A stretch of 7,179 nt of DNA, taken from Archaeoglobaceae archaeon (lineage in GTDB: Archaea; Halobacteriota; Archaeoglobi; Archaeoglobales; Archaeoglobaceae). Every line of letters begins with the position of its first letter. Within the stretch, counting starts at the first letter, position 1. A program made the position numbers and the translations under genes. Of the stretch, positions 4,544 through 7,179 are shown in pieces. The stretch is from the NCBI GenBank assembly GCA_027066965.1, contig JAMOMT010000152.1:1-7179 (forward strand), in the 5' to 3' direction. The notes beneath the pieces were generated by a model. The model worked only from the letters and a program-made list of their open reading frames with translations. It made no database searches and was not told the origin of the DNA.

Positions 4544-5041
4544 ATGGAGGAAAAGAGGTCTTCCGGCTCTGGGATTCCAGAAACCTTAAGTGGAGCTGAA
4601 AGTTCGTCAGGTCAGGAGAGCAAGAAAGCCGAGATTCAGGCGAAGGTGAGGGAGAGGCTGCTGATACTTCAGCAACTGCAGAGCGAGAGCGAGGCTGTGC
4701 AGAGGAAGATAATCGAGCTCGAGCTTGTGGAAGCTGAACTTGAAAAGACAATAGAGAGCCTTGAGTACTTCAACTCCCTCGACGGAAGTGTTGAGGCGTT
4801 GATGAACCTAGGAGGGGGGGTTTTCGCCTACGTCGACGTCAAGGACTCGAAGAAGATGCTCGTTGACGTTGGGGCAGGAGTCATAGTCGAGAAGGAAGTC
4901 GGAGAAGCGATAGAGTCTCTTAAAAAGAAAAAGGAGAAAATAGAAGAAAACGTCAGGAAGCTCGGTGAAATTTTGGAGCAGATATCTTCACAGGCTGAGA
5001 GAATTCAGGCGGAAATAGCCGAGCTCACGAGGCAGGTCTAA
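4544..5041 (+). CDS. pfdA: Prefoldin alpha subunit (GimC alpha) with Ser/Gly-rich N-terminal extension
   Basis: Prefoldin is a cytosolic hexamer (two alpha, four beta) that captures unfolded proteins and passes them to the thermosome. The 165 residues show the alpha architecture. A first coiled coil spans about residues 28-75 (AEIQAKVRERLLILQQLQSE onward). A central beta-hairpin region follows, including LGGGVFAYVDVKDSKKMLVDVGAGVIVEK (89-117). A second coiled coil spans about 120-163. The first ~27 residues (SSGSGIPETLSGAESSSGQES) are low-complexity and Ser/Gly-rich, apparently longer than typical family members. ATG 4544 is preferred because GGTGA (4534-4538) lies 5 bases upstream; GTG 4532 and 4535 would overlap that signal. 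The gene sits between rpl18a and ftsY, the conserved archaeal order. Confidence 0.95.
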   Translation: MEEKRSSGSGIPETLSGAESSSGQESKKAEIQAKVRERLLILQQLQSESEAVQRKIIELELVEAELEKTIESLEYFNSLDGSVEALMNLGGGVFAYVDVKDSKKMLVDVGAGVIVEKEVGEAIESLKKKKEKIEENVRKLGEILEQISSQAERIQAEIAELTRQV

Positions 5042-5042
5042 C

Positions 5043-6221
5043 ATGTTCAAGTTTTTAAAGGAGAAGTTAAAGTCTTTCAGGAAGAAAATAGAGGAGATCG
5101 AGAAGAGGGAAGAGGAGAAAGTAGAGGAAGTAGAAAAAGAACCGGCAAAAGTAGAGGAAATAAGGCCTGAACCCGTAAGAGTTGAGAAAGCCGAAAGAGT
5201 GGAAAAAGCTGTTGAGCGGGTTGAGGTTGAGAAGGCCAAAGTAGAGAAAAAAGTTGAAGAAAAAGTTGAGGAAGTAGAGAAAGTAGAGGAGAAGGGCAAA
5301 CTTGCCTCCAAGATCAGGGGCAAGATCGGATTCAAGGAGAAAGTTTCGACCCTTATTCTCAAGAGGGAAGTTATAATAGACGAGAAGAAGCTTGACGACA
5401 TCCTTCCCGAGCTTGAGATGATTCTGCTCGAGAGTGATGTCGCCTTTGAGGTCGTTGAGGAAATATCTGCGATGTTGAGGGAGAGGCTGGTTGGCAGAAG
5501 GAAGAAGATAGGCGAGAAGCTTGCTGATATAGTTATAGAAGAGCTGAAAATTATTATAAAGGAAATTCTTGATAGAAATAAGTTCGATTTTGATGAGTAC
5601 CTCGACAAGCTCGTCGCTGAGAGGAAGCCAGTCAACATAATCTTCGTCGGCGTTAATGGGACTGGAAAGACCACGACCATAGCCAAGCTCGCGAAGAGGT
5701 TAATGGATAGGGGTTATTCCGTCGTTCTGGCTGCGGGAGACACCTTTAGAGCAGGGGCGATAGAGCAGCTCGAGGAGCACGCAAAGAGACTTGGAGTCAG
5801 GCTGATAAAGCATAAGGCGGGAGCAGATCCGGCAGCGGTGATATACGACGCGATAGTGCACGCGGAGAGCAAGGGCATAGACATTGTGCTCGCCGATACT
5901 GCTGGAAGGATGCACACGAAGAAAAACCTCATAGACCAGCTCGAGAAGATAAAGAGGGTCACAGAGCCGGACATGACAATATTCGTCGACGAGAGCATAG
6001 CCGGGAATGATGCGGTTGAGAGAGCGAGGATGTTCAACGAAGCAGTTGGAATCGACGGTTCGATTCTCACAAAGCTTGACGCAGATCCGAAAGGTGGAAC
6101 TGCCATATCCGTCAGCTATGTCACAGGAAAGCCAGTGCTGTTCGTTGGTGTTGGACAGGACTACGACGACCTCGTGAAATTCGACTCCGACTGGCTGATA
6201 AAGAGGATATTCGAGGATTGA
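5043..6221 (+). CDS. ftsY: Signal recognition particle receptor FtsY (SRP GTPase)
   Basis: FtsY docks SRP-ribosome-nascent-chain complexes at the membrane by forming a reciprocal GTPase pair with SRP54. The 392 residues begin with a basic amphipathic stretch MFKFLKEKLKSFRKK (1-15), a likely membrane-targeting helix. A highly charged linker (A domain, about 16-92), dominated by V-E-K/V-E-E repeats, follows. The helical N domain spans about 95-190 and the G domain runs from 195 to the end. GTPase motifs: GVNGTGKTTT (203-212, P-loop), DTFRAGAIEQL from D233 (I-box), DTAGR (285-289), TKLD (343-346) and GVGQ (369-372). DPKGGTAIS is the SRP-GTPase closing motif. All key residues are intact. The ATG lies one base after the pfdA stop, showing tight coupling, and AGGCAGGT at the end of pfdA provides a weak Shine-Dalgarno sequence. 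Confidence 0.98.
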   Translation: MFKFLKEKLKSFRKKIEEIEKREEEKVEEVEKEPAKVEEIRPEPVRVEKAERVEKAVERVEVEKAKVEKKVEEKVEEVEKVEEKGKLASKIRGKIGFKEKVSTLILKREVIIDEKKLDDILPELEMILLESDVAFEVVEEISAMLRERLVGRRKKIGEKLADIVIEELKIIIKEILDRNKFDFDEYLDKLVAERKPVNIIFVGVNGTGKTTTIAKLAKRLMDRGYSVVLAAGDTFRAGAIEQLEEHAKRLGVRLIKHKAGADPAAVIYDAIVHAESKGIDIVLADTAGRMHTKKNLIDQLEKIKRVTEPDMTIFVDESIAGNDAVERARMFNEAVGIDGSILTKLDADPKGGTAISVSYVTGKPVLFVGVGQDYDDLVKFDSDWLIKRIFED

Positions 6222-6330
6222 CTTGGTTGGATTTCTTTGTTCAATGAAGCTTTCCGAAACAATCTAATCGACAGTTTTGTAGCCATATTCTTTGTGTACG
6301 TCTCTCTCACTTTGTTGTCCTAGTTTTCTC

Positions 6331-7179
6331 TCAGTTCTTAGAGCTTAGAAACAGGTATATTATGAGCGAGCTTAGAACTGGTAACCAGACTACGAGGGAG
6401 AAAACGTAGTGCATGCTGTCAATGAACCCTTGAACCATTGCTAGCAGAGGTAATGGTGTCTTCGTCCTTGCAAGTAGCTCGAGCGTTCTCATTGTACCGG
6501 GATCGGGAATCCAGTTGCCGTAACCTGGCAACCAGTCATTCATTCTGTTTGCTATCAGAACTCCACCAACTGCAACTCCCATTGCCTGTGCGAGTGTGTT
6601 TACAGATCTGACAGTTCCGTTGGCCATCCCCACCTTCTCCCTTGGAACGGCGCCCATCATGACGTTGTAAGAGGGGGACATGAGCAAGCCCATTCCTGCT
6701 CCCATGGGTATCAGCTCGAAGAAGAACCTCCAGTAGCTCACGTCTGCCTCAATTCCAGTTAGCCTGTAGAGACTTAGGGCAAAAAACAGAGGACCGAGGC
6801 ACATTAGGTACTTCGGGTCTATCCTGTCACTTAGTCTACCTGCAAGAGGGGCAACGAACGTGTTTAGGATGGGTATGGCTATCATCCAGTAGCCTGACTC
6901 CTCGGCTGTCAGACCCTTTATTCCCTGCAGGAAGTACGGAAGTACGAAGAGAGACGCAGAAAGACCGAAGAACAGTATTGAAATCGCAACTATGCCGACC
7001 ATAAAGTTTCTTATTTTGAAAAGGCTGAAGTCGAGTAGAGGATAGTCGTAGTTCAGTTCTCTCAAAACGAAAGCTACCGTGTAAGGGATGGAAACGACGA
7101 AACACGTTAGGGTTTTTCTGCTCCACCAGCCCCAGGTCTGTCCGTTTGTTATGCCGAGCGTCAGCAGAGCGAGACTTAT
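6331..7179 (-). CDS. MFS transporter, DHA2 (EmrB/QacA-like) family, C-terminal 282 residues (partial)
   Basis: This is a membrane transporter, probably a proton-driven exporter of drugs or other small molecules; the substrate cannot be told from sequence. The frame is open through 7179, so the N-terminus lies outside the window and the TTG at 7065 is not the true start. Numbered from the edge, hydrophobic segments lie at about 1-10, 25-39, 60-84, 98-115, 125-140, 152-170, 195-211 and 258-278. AGRLSDRIDP (113-122) is the motif A-like cytoplasmic loop of the C-terminal half. GAGMGLLMSPSYNVMMGAVP (160-179), followed by MANGTVRSVNTLAQAMGVAVGG (185-206), is a DHA2-type signature. QTWGWWS (14-20) resembles the central-loop region of 14-helix members. 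It is convergent with ftsY, with 109 bp between, and functionally unrelated to it. Confidence 0.88.
   Translation of the reverse strand: MSLALLTLGITNGQTWGWWSRKTLTCFVVSIPYTVAFVLRELNYDYPLLDFSLFKIRNFMVGIVAISILFFGLSASLFVLPYFLQGIKGLTAEESGYWMIAIPILNTFVAPLAGRLSDRIDPKYLMCLGPLFFALSLYRLTGIEADVSYWRFFFELIPMGAGMGLLMSPSYNVMMGAVPREKVGMANGTVRSVNTLAQAMGVAVGGVLIANRMNDWLPGYGNWIPDPGTMRTLELLARTKTPLPLLAMVQGFIDSMHYVFSLVVWLPVLSSLIIYLFLSSKN

Noticed and set aside
4212..4751. 179-codon open frame on the minus strand over rpl18a and pfdA
   Set aside because: Antisense to conserved genes, low-complexity Ser/Leu composition, no initiation signals.
4988..5686. 232-codon open frame on the minus strand opposite ftsY
   Set aside because: An artefact of the Glu/Lys-rich linker: the complement of GAA/GAG/AAA/AAG codons gives long Ser/Phe/Leu frames without stops.
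5714..6106. 130-codon open frame on the minus strand opposite the FtsY G domain
   Set aside because: Antisense to the GTPase motifs, with no independent support.
6222..6330. Possible small RNA or gene between ftsY and the transporter
   Set aside because: Only T-rich stretches are visible. There is no tRNA-like fold, box C/D set or supported open frame; the region is best read as a convergent gene gap.
1..7179. CRISPR arrays, insertion sequences, tRNA or rRNA genes, or a defence-like novel system
   Set aside because: None seen: no regularly spaced repeats, transposase motifs or RNA-gene cores, and every sizeable gene matches a known family.

Overview
The window reads as chromosomal DNA of a hyperthermophilic euryarchaeon. 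The basis is archaeal/eukaryotic-type translation proteins (S19e, L39e, L31e, LX/L18Ae, aIF6, PDCD5, prefoldin alpha), heavy AGG/AGA/ATA codon use, TATA-box promoters (two of them placed for leaderless mRNAs), GGTGA-type Shine-Dalgarno sequences, and genes for the thermolyte mannosylglycerate. Archaeoglobales is my best guess from overall protein character and gene order. Thermococcales is the main alternative. This is inference, not a search result.

Left part (1-1697, minus strand): a compatible-solute unit. mpgS (mannosyl-3-phosphoglycerate synthase) is followed by mpgP (the matching phosphatase), which runs off the left edge. Together they turn GDP-mannose and 3-phosphoglycerate into mannosylglycerate, a heat- and salt-stress solute. 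A divergent intergenic region (1698-1894) carries a TATA box for each direction and a perfect 12-bp inverted repeat whose arms lie upstream of the two promoters.

Middle (1896-6221, plus strand): a classic archaeal translation and protein-targeting cluster, apparently in two transcription units. The first is a YhbY-type RNA-binding protein, rps19e, a PDCD5-like protein, rpl39e (only 50 codons), rpl31e and eif6. The second has its own strong TATA box at about 4251-4259: rpl18a (LX), prefoldin alpha and ftsY. The genes link ribosome assembly (YhbY, S19e, L39e, L31e, LX, with aIF6 as anti-association factor) with nascent-chain folding (prefoldin) and membrane targeting (FtsY, the SRP receptor).

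Right part (6331-7179, minus strand): the C-terminal half of a DHA2-type (EmrB/QacA-like) major facilitator transporter, convergent with ftsY and open at the right edge. The 109-bp gap between them holds T-rich stretches but no gene I can support.

The window is mostly conserved housekeeping DNA, and I do not see a new multi-gene system. The points worth a second look are regulatory: the inverted repeat between the divergent promoters, the structured 5' leader of rpl18a, and possible internal promoter and U-tract signals within the ribosomal operon.
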